The translations under genes were made by a program, and so were the position numbers. The notes beneath the pieces are model-generated. The model was not told the DNA's origin, searched no databases, and worked only from the letters and a program-made list of their open reading frames with translations. Of a stretch of 64,000 bases of DNA, positions 51,483-63,657 are shown piece by piece. Origin of the DNA: Sycobia sp. Sy_11. Its lineage: Eukaryota; Arthropoda; Insecta; Hymenoptera; Epichrysomallidae. Within the stretch, counting starts at the first letter, position 1; each line of letters begins with the position of its first letter. The stretch covers positions 558,001 to 622,000 of the forward strand of contig JACCIC010000096.1 of the NCBI GenBank assembly GCA_018907035.1, given 5' to 3'.

Positions 51483-51676
51483 CAAATGAAAATCGCCGAG
51501 TTTAAAAAAACACGTGTAACGTTAGCGACTGTCACTTAAAAAATAAGCAATAAATATTGCTGAAAATTTTATGGTACTTCAGGGACATGCATACCAACAT
51601 AATAAAAAAATTCTACAGTCGGACTCTCCAAACCTGCGAAATTTAAAAATTCTCGTTACTTTTTGAACACACCTCG
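51483..51676 (-). repeat. Right long inverted arm of the mariner element
   Basis: Reverse complement of the left arm, including the words TTGGTATGCATGTCCCTGAA and GCTAACGTTACACGTG from the untranslated leader. It is thus a second copy of the 5' end rather than a native 3' end. Confidence 0.88.
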
Positions 51677-51679
51677 TAT

Positions 51680-54600
51680 TCCCTTTGAAATTCGACATTC
51701 ATCATATATTGTTCATTAATCATTGTATACTATAGCATGGTCGTATAAGCCTCTCGCTAAATTTTTACATGATGTACATCTAATTCGAAATGAGAACACT
51801 TTTATTACTTTGAAACGTCTCGTTCTCCGTCTGTGCAGTAATCAGTTAAAGTATAAATTAATAGAAAAATCGGTATTATGCTAAAATAATCGGCAGCTCA
51901 ATACAAGCAAAGCCAAGTAACACATATGAGCAGTATACTCTTTCATATTATATAGGAAAGTATATTGCATATACAATAACATTGAATTTCGTTTTTTTTT
52001 GGTCTAAATATACTAAAAATGTTTCTAAATTACACAATTATTGCATATTTATACTTCGTATGACTACTATATATTAAAAAATATATAATAAAATTTAATT
52101 ATGATGCCAACCTCAATAGAAATATTTTAAAAATAATAACGATATAGAAAAGGTAAAAAACTTTCTAGATATATATAGTTAGATACAGAGAATTTCATCG
52201 ACATAAACATCATATTATGTACTGCATTGAAATTCATCAAAAGGAAAAGTTTCAATAAAAAGCGATAAGAAAATATTACAATAATAAACTCTTTAGCCAC
52301 AAAATTATCCATTATCCAGATGTCAAAACTTATTCTGACTAATTGTACAAAATTGTTCTTAAAATGGACTTTTGTATATGCTTACAGTATTAAATAAAAT
52401 AACTAAATAAAGACATTTAATGTAATATCTAATAAAATTTAGAAAATACTTTTATAAATATCTTTGTCAAAAAATATTGTAAAAATAATGTTATCAATTC
52501 GATAGTTCGTACGTGCATATAAGCTAACTTAGATCGTCGTCTAAGTGGCGTAACGAACTTCTATATAATCATATGATACGATAATACGATGCTGAACGTG
52601 ACATCGGCCACATCGAGAGACGCGTCTGGCCATACCTTCTGTCCTTCAAACGCGTCTTTCGATGTTCACCGCCTCGAGTCGAATTTCACAGCTGTCGGGT
52701 AATTAATGATTGTTAATCGTGGCAGTGAGCTCGATAAATAACTGCCTTTCATGATCGAAGTGTCTACAAATTGTAATATTCTAAAAAATCGCCCTCCAAT
52801 CTGCCGTCATGCTACGGGGCGTTACGACGGTCAGATTTTACTCCGACATCCCCTTGACTAATACCCTCGCGGGTGGACTTTTCGCCGAGCTATAGAAATA
52901 AAAATGGTTGTTAATGTCATTCAAACAACTTCCTCGCAAAATATCATCTTTGCTTTCAAGCTAAAAAAGAGTAAATAAAAAAGATTTAATTATCACCTTA
53001 TGAAACCCATTGATATTATCATTAGTTTAAGTTAGAATAATTGCATTCGTAAATTATATCCGATCTAAATTGGGATTAGAGAAAATCACATACTAACTTG
53101 TGTAACAAAAGATAGTTATTAATAAAGTGTACGATAAGAATAAACTTTGTAATCCAAGCAATTTATCCCTTATAAATAATTTCATATTAAACACTGATTT
53201 AATAAACTCGATCCAAAATGTATTGGATGTTTAATTAGTGACTAGTTTTATGGAGAACGATTATTTATCATTCCAGTAGAACAGAATTCGATATCATGAC
53301 ATTATAGTAATGAAACTAGTAACAATTGGTGTGATATGCGTACGCATGAGTATCGTGTCAAAAATATAACTTAAAGAAAATTAAACCGATCGAAATTCTC
53401 TATCGCTTCGCTTTCGCATTTTTTAATTTCGAGCCATTTCATAATTTGCCAAAGTACTGTTCGTAAAATTGTACAACCAACATCGAGTGCCAGTACGAGA
53501 GTTTGAAACTGAAACGGGTCCGCGTGTGCGTCTATATTATTTTGTTTGCGCGTTCATCAGTTCGTCGGCTCGGAAGGTGCATCGCTCCTATTTTCCCCAT
53601 CTAATCGAGCGCTCAATGGATTGTCAAATGAAACGACTAAACTGCACTTGTTGCGAATTCTCTTTACGTCTCCCTCTTGTCCGCTCTTAAATACTCGATT
53701 CTTCACGCATGTTTCACAGGACAGCTGGCAGTCGTTGCCTTTATCATTTTACAAGTTCAAATTTCCCAATTCAGTGATGAAAATTCATCTCTCTAAAGAT
53801 GATTAAGCGAAATTTTAGTTTGTTAATTATTTCGACTTGATTTAACTTATGAAGAAATGAATATGCACTTATTAATTTTTAAGCTTTAGTGTGTCAGAAA
53901 ATAGGGAAGCAGAATTTTTCATTTTTTCCACCCAATCACAATAATATTAGAACTATTGATCATCTGTAAAATAGGTGTCATTAGGCGTTGAGCTGCATTG
54001 TTCGAATATCTTAAAGTAACGATCCTCGATTACTATTAGCCAACGCGTATTTAAATTGACACGCCTACAACCTTTAAGTTCATATCATTGAAGTTTTCCT
54101 ATATCCGGTGGATGCCTGTGTATTTTACATAGGTACAGTTGAGATCCTATACGTTCAGGATATACGGAAGGTATACTGGATGAATCGGACAGGATGTCGT
54201 TAAGTCAAACATAACGAGCGTTTTTTATTGGAGCAACATACATGTATAGTAAAGTAAAATTATATTATTATAATATCAGTTTTATGGATTTTTCTTTTTA
54301 TAAAGCCAGCAACAAATATTATTTATATTAAAAAAATTATTTTTGAGTTATACCTTGATGCGAGGAATAACTTATTTAGAAATATTATATTTGTAAATAC
54401 GATCGTCCAAGTGCATTGTATAAAAATTTATGCATCATAGAAAATTGTGTAGATATAAAGAAAGGATTCAAATGTATTGTATATAGAAATAGAATTTTCT
54501 ATGTAGGATTGTTATAATATATGTTTGTTTAATAAAGCAATACTCGTCAATGATTCTAAAGAAATTGAAAATATTCGACTTTGTATAAAAATTTTGACGT

Positions 54601-55376
54601 ACAGTGCGTATAATTTTGCCTATTTACATCATAAGAAAATACGTAGAAAACCGTCCATAAAAAATAGTTTGATGTCTTTTCCTCGACTATACCCTGTTCC
54701 ACTAATGTTGCGTCCTTAATTATAGTCCGCAAGTACGGGGCGACGACCGAATTGTCGCTTTAATCGAAGAAAAAGCAACCGACGTTTCCTCCCATTTTTT
54801 CGAAGGTCCGCAAAACTCTTCCCCTGCCTTTTCATCAGCTTCATATTTCCGAATAAAGTGTGTTAATTAATATACAATATATCCCCCGGGTTTGGAAATA
54901 TCCGGTATACCTTTATCGCGCTCTGAGCGATGGGCATTAGTTTGGGCACGTGTACTGAATTTATAAAGGTATATTTATATGCGTAATTATATGCACACAG
55001 TATAGCCCCCTTCCCGCTCCACACGCACACACACACATACACACACAAATAGAATCTTTCCAGAAATGCGTACAAGCTTTGTATTCGACTTCACCCGCTT
55101 ATTACCGAAGCAACTGTCCACAATGCTATTTGGGACACCCTGTATAAGAACCCTACATAAGAGCACCGTGTCGTGAGAATGTCGTGTGTCCCGGTACGGA
55201 AAATTCTCAACTGCATAAAAAGTATTAGCCGTGCCTGGGGACCGAGAGCCAGTTAAAAGGGGGAATTCCCAAGCGCGGGCCCTGATGCATTTTTTCTCCC
55301 TCGCTTTTTATCCCGCGCTTATATGCATGTCTAGGACGCAAGCAAAAAGGGGACCTGTGAGTTTATGAATGTATAT
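51680..55376. other. Unique non-coding sequence, no gene seen
   Basis: Mostly AT-rich, with stretches of moderate GC and no microsatellite at 52540-52930, 53490-53720 and 54720-55340. The first contains GGGTAATTAATGATTGTTAA, a cluster of homeodomain-type TAAT sites. A mariner-end-like word lies at 55130-55145. Confidence 0.5.
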
Positions 55377-55399
55377 GTATATATATATATATATGTATA

Positions 55400-55486
<87 letters not shown>
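55377..55486. repeat. Interrupted (TA)n array
   Basis: About 110 bp of TA repeats with several GTA interruptions, the longest TA-rich array in the window. Confidence 0.95.
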
Positions 55487-55488
<2 letters not shown>

Positions 55489-57000
55489 CATATGCCGTAG
55501 CGCCGTTGTAGAAAGTATGTTTGTATTTCTTGTCCCTATCCGGGTAAGGGGGCGAGGGGGACATACCACCTGTAATCAAGCGCGCTTTCATATTCGAGAG
55601 AATTTGAAATTAATTTTTAAGCGAGTTTTACGGCCCGCGCGCGTTCGGTGCAGCGTGTACGTACTTATTATTAGGGTATTATATTGTACAGCGCAGTTGG
55701 ATACATTAAAGCTGCGGCCGTTGCTGCTGCTGCTGCTGCTGCCTGCCTGGCGCCCTATACGCTCATTAAGCGGGTTTTAACGGGCGCGTGCAGCGCAAGC
55801 CTGCGCACCGGTGCCTTCAATTGCGATTAAAAAAAAAAAAAACAAAAAGAAACAGAATAGAAGAACTATACCGTGATTTATGCTTGGATGAATTTCGAAC
55901 GGGCTTCTCGCTTAGATGACGCGGGTTATCGTTGGCTCGATAAAGCTCGTGGTCTCAATAAAGTCTCGTTTGAACATAATACCGATGGCCATAGAATTAG
56001 AAATAGGCTTATGAGCATCGTGCAGGGCCGGATTATCATAGAAACAAACGTGATAAACGCCCGCCCGATATTATAGGGGCGGTTCAGACCAAGCTTTATC
56101 TTGGAAACTTTTTTTTTAAATCAGTTTGGTAAAAAATTCCCTATTTTTTGGAACCAATGTATGTAAGATGCGGAATGATAAAATTTAAAAACAATAACTT
56201 ACAACGGGAGGCTGTTAGATATGGGTGACGAATTTCGTTCGGATAGAATTTAGTTAATTTAATCAATTCCAAAATGGGACGTGTAGTGCTTTCGTTACAG
56301 AAATTATTCATTCGTGTACGTAGGCTCATTAAAACTCTTTTGCTTCAAATATCATTCCTTTTTCTTTGAAAGGGAAAGGAGAACCAGAATTCTAAGTAAG
56401 CATAAGTACTATAGCTTGGACATGAAAGCACATTAATTCCTGAAACTTTACACGGCTCATTTTGAAGATAATTGGGTTTACCCCGTTGAATCCGAAACAA
56501 ATCCATCCCTTATGCTTGAACAGTCCGCTTCTTGTGAGCTTTTATATCGTCACGTGATTTGACGCTTGGGCCATAGGTTAATGTAGTATAGTGTCGAATC
56601 AGTAATGAGGAAGATCCCGCAACATGCATTCAGTAAACTGATAGTATTCGGAACTGCGAAATAAAATATAAATAAAATATAAATAAAATATCAATTGTCA
56701 CTTTTCGAGCATCAAATTTTCGGTGCATCGTCGCGAGGTAATCATTTTTGTCTTAATGTAGGTATAGGCCAATCATATCGGCACTCTTTCTCATTTTGTT
56801 GGCAATTGATTTGAACGCGTCTATTGTATCTTTCATACAATCACTGATCGAGCTGTTTTTCAATATTTCGTACTCTACCCAATCCAGTATACCTACAATT
56901 TTCATATGTTTCGTTTAATGTTAGATAATTGCATTGGGGAATTTCATTCGGATTTATACGATCTTCCAAGTACGTATATCACTTAAAGTAAGTATATATG
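55487..57000. other. Mixed sequence, no supported gene
   Basis: Includes (CTG)n at 55725-55742 and an A run at 55829-55842. The frames at 55873-56076 (plus) and 56141-56329 (minus) have ordinary composition but no recognised family. Confidence 0.45.
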
Positions 57001-57230
57001 GCAAAGAACTTTTTTGTTTTCATCGCAAATAAAAACCATCGTCGGGCGTTTCCTGCTCGGCGAACCAGCCCGCAAGCTCCGAGCCCTCCATCCCCATCCA
57101 ACTGACGGACCCTACACCCGCGCCTATACACGTGTTCGCATCGCGACGATGACGCGCCGTTCTCGCGAGGCGTTAATTCATAAATTTTCGCCAGTAGCTC
57201 TCGTCTGTAGTATAGGAGCGCGCGTGAACT

Positions 57231-57295
57231 CCTCTCTCTCTCTCTCTCTCTCTCTCTCGCTTTCGACAGTCTGCGATGCGCCGAGCAAGGAGAAT

Positions 57296-57340
<45 letters not shown>
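57231..57340. repeat. Complementary (CT)n and (GA)n arrays
   Basis: (CT)n at 57231-57258 and (GA)n at 57300-57340 are 41 bp apart and can pair over about 27 bp, forming one hairpin. Confidence 0.92.
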
Positions 57341-57346
<6 letters not shown>

Positions 57347-57359
57347 CGAGAAAGAGGAG

Positions 57360-58056
57360 ATGATGAGCGCAGGAGCTACGCACGGTGCACACCAGCTTCC
57401 GAGAAGGAGAGCCGTTTAATCACTGTCCTGGCAATTAGTAATGATTCACGGTTGACGTCTCTGTCTCCGCATATGTGCATCCCGCGCTCCTGGAAGCCCT
57501 TCTTTATTACACACACACACACGCACACACATGCGCGCGCATCGTTACGAGACATCGGTTTACCATTTTTTCTTTTTTTCGAAGTTTGATCGAACGAGTA
57601 ATATTACGTTAAAGCGTTAGTGTGTGTGTGTGTGTGTGTGTGTGTTTTAGGAAACTATTTTACGAGCACTTTGTTCTTGTCGCTTTGTTATAAAGAAACT
57701 CTCATTATCGAAACGATGCGAGATAAACGGGCTTATTAATTTTGATCCAGTTGGCTGGAAACATCCATAAGAGGAATGAGTTGCTGGAGATGGGTTTTGC
57801 GAGAGATTATTGTGTGTAATATGTAACCCGCAGGATTGATGAGCTCGTTTTGCTGTATTTCAATGTATTTGACTGCTCTCATTTATGAAAGTCGATGTTT
57901 ATCCGTTGCTGTGCTAGAAGACATTGAAATAATGAAAAAACTTCTAGGCTTCGCATAAGAAAATGAAAAACTTCCAGAAAAAGGAAAATATAGTTTCTTC
58001 GATGTTCTAATTGATATAGTTATCGTGTTTTACACTTGATAAAACGAGCAATATCA
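57360..58056. other. Mixed sequence with short CA/GT tracts
   Basis: CA-rich tract at 57509-57531 and (GT)n at 57620-57645, opposite in sense. No gene was seen. Confidence 0.55.
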
Positions 58057-58536
58057 ATGCATTTGTCACATTTATATCGGTCGCACTTGTCTATTCAATT
58101 TGAAAATGCCGCCCGGCATAACACATACTTTCTTCACAAACGTACCGCGGACCCCCTTGCGCCAATCGCAATTGATGTTTCTAGATTGTATAAATATAGC
58201 TCAGCTCAAAACGTCTGTCTTGCTTACGAAAGGTATAAAATTTCTCAAATTGCGAACGTTGATCGTTTAATTATTAATGTACCGCATTCTCCTAGCTTGG
58301 CCATGATTTTCCATATTTTTATTTTTACGTCTTCTGATAAAATGATTTGTTATTTGATGATATTCCTTGATATAACCTCGAAAATATTACTCGAAACCGC
58401 TGTTTCCGGCGTTTTTGCTACGAGCTCATACAGATTCTATATCTATACACATTTTTCGTTTGCAACGTTCGCAAAGTTATATTACAAACGGGGTCTAATT
58501 GTAAAATATAAAAAAAAATTAATTAAAAAATTGTAA
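58057..58536 (+). other. Unrecognised open frame, 159 codons
   Basis: From the ATG at 58057 to a stop at 58536, the longest non-repetitive frame in AT-rich DNA here. It encodes a mixed polypeptide with a hydrophobic middle (AMIFHIFIFTSS) and a lysine-rich end. I recognise no domain and see no promoter or splice signals. Chance is likely, but the length is notable for such AT-rich DNA. Confidence 0.18.
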
Positions 58537-58773
58537 TCTCATTATTTCGCATAGACTATCGTTTAAGAATAAAATTATGAAAAATAAAGAAAATGGAATG
58601 TATGGGGGGGTGGGTCAATGATAAAATTAATACATCTGCATCACCCTATTGTTCAAAAGATTTATTTCCTGGCGTTCAAAACGATAGCTTTTATATCGAG
58701 AAGTTGAAATATTGAAAATTGGACTCAATTTTTGATTGTCGTACCGCATTATATATATATATATATCCCGCGA

Positions 58774-58967
58774 CCGCTTATGCAGGAGGAGATTCGCACA
58801 TCAAGATATAGGATATATTGATTTTCTAGATGGAGTCAGGATTTATCGAAAATTTGTATAAACGCCGACCGGCGGAATAATAACGGTCGGAGAATGACGG
58901 TCTCACGAATCCCCGACGCAGTCTATCCTATCCTGATGTGCGTACGTACCTCCTCCCGCATAAGCGG
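58774..58967. repeat. Imperfect long inverted repeat
   Basis: The left arm 58774-58815 (CCGCTTATGC, GGAGGAG, CGCACATCA, AGGATA in order) is answered by the reverse complement at 58924-58967 with small internal insertions. The roughly 108-bp loop contains a second perfect 6-bp pair, CCGACC (58865-58870) and GGTCGG (58885-58890). There are no recognisable terminal motifs or target duplications. Confidence 0.8.
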
Positions 58968-59101
58968 GCACGGCATAACTTTTCGAGCTCGATTTCCTTC
59001 AAAACCTTGTGTAACAGGCGCACGTGGGCAGTGTAAACGTGCCATGAAACGACTCTAGCGCGACACTACCACGGCCCGGGATTATACGAACCACGTGCTT
59101 T

Positions 59102-59106
<5 letters not shown>

Positions 59107-59154
<48 letters not shown>
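59107..59154. repeat. (CT)n microsatellite
   Basis: Pure CT array inside a moderately GC-rich block (58890-59400) that shows no gene. Confidence 0.95.
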
Positions 59155-59156
<2 letters not shown>

Positions 59157-59400
59157 CCATCGCACACCACAAATGGGACATTTGCTTTGAGAGCTCGCTC
59201 GGCTGTTCGCACGTCCGGGGTAGCGCGGTGGGGCGAGGCCATGCATATATACACTTACTTTGATAACCACTAACCGTCTTTCGGAGAAGCGATTCCTCAT
59301 TTATGAACGCGCCAGACTTTTTCGGCATCCTTATTAGCGTGCTCGGGCGAGGGAGCGCGATGTCGGGAAAAAAGAGAATGAACAAGGGGGGAGGGGTGCT

Positions 59401-60780
59401 AAGTGCGGCCTCGTTAAGTCGCGCGAAAAGATTTTGCTCTCATTTTTTTTTTGGTTTTTTTTTTTTTCATTAACGACTATCGTTTTCTGCCAATTGGTTT
59501 TTAGCTTTATAATTTCGAGGCGTTAATTAAGGCAAAGTAATTATAGTAAAATTTAGTAATAATTTCATGAAATTAAGAGAGAAAAAAAATGAATTGCAGG
59601 TAAATTCATTTTAAATAAACCTGGTGTATTTTTATTATATGTCGTTTTTAGACACATTAACTATATTGATTTTCATTTTTACACTTTATTTTCTACAGGC
59701 TGATTTGTTTGAACGAATTGCATTTATTTGTAAAGGAGTGTATTTAATCAACAGAATTAATTTAATAGTTCAATGTATGTAACAGTCGACATAAGTAAAT
59801 TTTATAATCAAAAAATAAAATCTGTCCTCCAACATAATGAAAAACAAGTGCTTCATAAGTTTTTTCTAAATATTTAAATATTTTTCACATCCAAAAATAA
59901 CATGGAGATTTTTGTTCTATAAATCGCCACTATTTGGTACATTTTTTCGCGCGACACCTGTATATACACTGCAAAGTGGTGAAGTTATCCATTTGATCAT
60001 TATTTGACAAATAATTTAAAACTGTTTAAAAAAATTTTATACGAAATTGTTTACCCAAAATGTCGTCAGTTTCTGAGAGCTTGTTTCTATTTTTTCGGTT
60101 TGTCAAAAAGTATCAATTGGAGTTTGAAATTTTATTATAAGCCGTTGTCTATCAAAAAACGAGATATACAATGATACTTATGAGATTAACTGATGCTTCT
60201 CTTGAATATTTATCTCCATAACGTCAAATAAATAAGTGAGCATTCTACATCTCTCGGGTGAATAAATCAGAAGTTTCCTTGGACTTTAAAAAATTTTACA
60301 GCACATTTTTCATTAAAAATGGACTTTTTGAAAAAACTATATTTTTTTTTTAAAAAATTTTTCAATTATATAATTTCACTGTACGAATATAGCTTTTGAG
60401 AAATAATGAATAGAATAACATATTCTATAATGAATAACGATTCATAAAAAGCATTAACTATTTCTTTTACTACTTATAGTACATCTATAATATTATAATT
60501 ACTAGAATCAACTGATACAATAGAATTATTTTGCAAAAATTATTTGTAAAAGCCTTTTCTTTATCATCAATATTTTTAATAACCGAGAAAAGAAATCGAG
60601 ACGCAACTAATTTTTATAAACAGGAAAAGCCTTTTTTTCTATGAGATTTTATTTTGAAATCTCTCCAGCTAAATTTTGAAACGGTCCGTGCGTTATTGAT
60701 AATTATATACAATTATGTACGCCGACGCATGATCTGGCGGAACATTCACAATTATACAACGTCCTCTTTTCAACAATCAT
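59401..60780. other. AT-rich sequence, no gene seen
   Basis: Only short frames; T-rich runs near 59443-59467. Confidence 0.55.
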
Positions 60781-61018
60781 TTGCATTATACATATGTGTG
60801 TGTGTGTGGTGTGTGCGTGTGTGTGTATGCGTGTGTGTGCGCGCGCGCGTTTGTGTGTATGCACGGTGAAACCTGGCGAAACACTGAAGCGCGTATAGTT
60901 CGTCACGTGTTTGAGTTTTCGTCTCTTATAATAGCTATAACATGCCGAACGATTTATCACGAGTCCCGCGAGAGGGTCGAAAATGGACCGTGCCACTTCT
61001 CTCGCCCTGTCGACGCCC

Positions 61019-61063
<45 letters not shown>

Positions 61064-61320
61064 AAGATGGAGAGAAGGAGAGAGAAATAGTGAGGAAAAA
61101 GAAGCACCGGAGACGAAGGTGGAGGCGAGAACGGCGTTCCTTCCGCCGAACCGGAAATCTGTAGGGCTGCGCTGCGTTTCGCACTTCGCCTACGCCCACT
61201 ACTATATGTGGCCGAGAAATCTGCGCTTTTTCCCGTAGCCATCCCCTGCAGATATACGTGCAACGTGGACGCGGACGACGCGACGCTTCGCTCGCTAGGA
61301 TAAATATTCCATACACAGGC
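60781..61320. repeat. Degenerate (GT)n and a (TA)n array
   Basis: GT/GC alternating tract at 60795-60858 and (TA)n at 61020-61061, followed by GC-richer sequence to 61320. Confidence 0.9.
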
Positions 61321-63240
61321 GATGAAGATGATAAATGTTGCGACGCGCGCCTATGGGATTATACGAAGAGGGGAGTAGAGCTGGTGCGAATTTGTTTCGG
61401 ATAAACACGTTATACATGCGAGCAGAGCGTTTAACGTTACAATTACTTTAATAATTTCCTTTTCGCACATTGAACTTTAGAATAATGACATTTATGTATA
61501 TAGTGAGTATGTATATATATGTATGTATATATATATATATATACATTTGTATACGTTAATAAAACATTTTTCGATGCAGTTCATCGAAATACATGAAGTG
61601 AATAAACTAAAAAAATTAATGTATCTCAAAAGATCATAAATTTATTCTGAATACAAAAGGATTGGAAAGATCTTAAACTCCAAAGTGATGAATAGAATGA
61701 AGTTTAAAAAAAAAGAAGACCGCTCATTATTTACTGTATTAGATTTATTAAAATGAATTTTGATTTTAAATAAAAATCACAGTCTCTTATTTTAGTATAT
61801 TACTGTATTTTCAAAAAAATTAATGTAATATATCTTGGGAAAAGTCGTAACATTATATAATTAGCTAATGCATAGTATTTCAGATAAATTGGTATTTCAA
61901 ATCAAAATATGTAAAATTGATATTATTTTCGTATATTTGTTATAATATACTTTTTTCATACACTCATTGGTTACATTTAAGCCATTAATTAAAAGCAGCG
62001 TTTTTTAATTGTGATAACGGTTTGAATTTTTTTGAAAGCAAATCCGAAAGTTTTTTCGACATTGTGTCGTACTCGTCTACTTTATCGTGACAACAGCATT
62101 TTTGGAAAATAGTCGACGTCAGTGAAACTATGGGATATCAAACGATTGAAGCTAATTGAGGATATACAATATGGAAATCATCGGAGGTATCCCGATACGT
62201 AATATGGGAATATTCGAATCTTCACGCTAAGTCTACACCGGGTAGCTGGAGTGTGCTTCGGGGTTTCGGGCGCTACTGATCACGCAAGCTCGTAATGTCA
62301 TACTTTATCCTACATACGCATAAACATAAACACGTATACTCTTTAGACGAGAACGGAAAGTTTTACCTCACAAGTCCAACATTATTTTCCGATAAATTAT
62401 TCATAAAGGTACTATCTTGCGGCCACGCGCAGTCATCTATAGGTTACAGACAGAAAAATCTTATATTCACGATAGAATTCGAGCAAATGTAATCGCACGT
62501 ATCCGTAAAGCCGTAGTTTACGGCCTCGGTACAGCTCGTAAAGTTGCACTTTACGTATACTCTATTGAACAAAATTGTTAACACTATAGGTATGTAGAAC
62601 TTTCTAACCTATTGCTTAAAGTAGATAGTAATCTTTGAACCTCCTTTGCAGGTTCTCGGATGTAACTTCTGCATTCGAACGTTTTAACGTCATGGTACGA
62701 AAATGATTATTGTTATATACTACTCATAATGTTACAATTACGACTACGACGTATATGTGCAACTCTCGTGGTATATAGATTATTACGTTTAATCCTTCTG
62801 TGTAGATTCATTTTTCATCTTATGACATTGCACATTGGTTTTGTAGCTACTACTTCGATAGATTGCGTGAAAAGTGCGCACTTTATACACTAATATAATA
62901 CGTTGTACCTTATCACCTCGAAATAAATCGTAAAATCAGCAATTTTCACATAGTCTGTATGGAACATTAAGAAAAAAATTAAGGGAAAATTAACAGAAGA
63001 TGAAAAGAAGGAGAAATAATAATTAATAGAATGGCGAAATTAACGTGTAGGAACCGGTAGGAACCATTGAATCATCTTCCGTCTATATAATAAATAAAAG
63101 TATATATAGCGGCAATACAGTATTTTACTTTTTTCTTAATACCAAAAATAAAATTTCTAATAGATCACGAAGTGATTGGTTTTTTTTTCACTGTAAGTAA
63201 AACTTCCTTCGCTCTTTTTTCTTCGTACATTTACTTCTCG
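61321..63240. other. AT-rich sequence, no gene seen
   Basis: Short TA/GTA arrays at 61508-61542. Moderately GC-rich unique sequence at 62100-62300 precedes the tandem hairpins. No coding signal. Confidence 0.5.
62503..62555. repeat. Two adjacent perfect hairpins
   Basis: CCGTAAA (62503-62509) pairs with TTTACGG (62517-62523) over a 7-base loop, and CGTAAAG (62537-62543) pairs with CTTTACG (62549-62555) over a 5-base loop. The stems share the GTAAA core, so arms can also cross-pair. Confidence 0.8.
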
Positions 63241-63625
63241 CGGTCGACACACCTTTTAAACCTCTCTTCCTCTGTGCTGCGATGACCTCAACTGGCACTC
63301 TCGACTCCTTATATCCTCCTGTTTTGGGGGCTCATTTATCACGTCCGCGCCGTGCCGTTCGCTCGTCTCCCCAACCTCTCTCGAAAGTAGATCATTAAAT
63401 TAGATATACAAGCAATCGAATTGATAATTCCTGCCAGTCACCCGTGGGCGCGCGCAAGGCTCCCTCCCCTCGCGACGAGTCGCGGCGCCCGCGCAGGGAC
63501 CCTTCTTTTCGGCGCCTTGATTTCTCGCAGCAATAACCGGCGCGAGGAAAAACGAGAGGGGGAGCGGGTTTCCTTGACGCGCCTCTCGTATACTATCTAT
63601 CTATCTCACTATCGTTCTCACTCTT

Positions 63626-63657
<32 letters not shown>

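Larger units (their letters stand above)
50717..51676 (+). mobile_element. Mariner-derived fold-back element, copy 2 (960 bp)
   Basis: Both ends begin CGAGGTGTGTTCAAAAAGTA and the element is flanked by TA at 50715-50716 and 51677-51678, the mariner target duplication. Inside are the 5' leader, the first part of a broken transposase gene up to about 51482, then an inverted copy of the element's own first 195 bp. The normal 3' half, including the rest of the catalytic domain, is missing, so the element is non-autonomous. Intact mariners are about 1.3 kb with terminal repeats near 30 bp. Confidence 0.92.
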
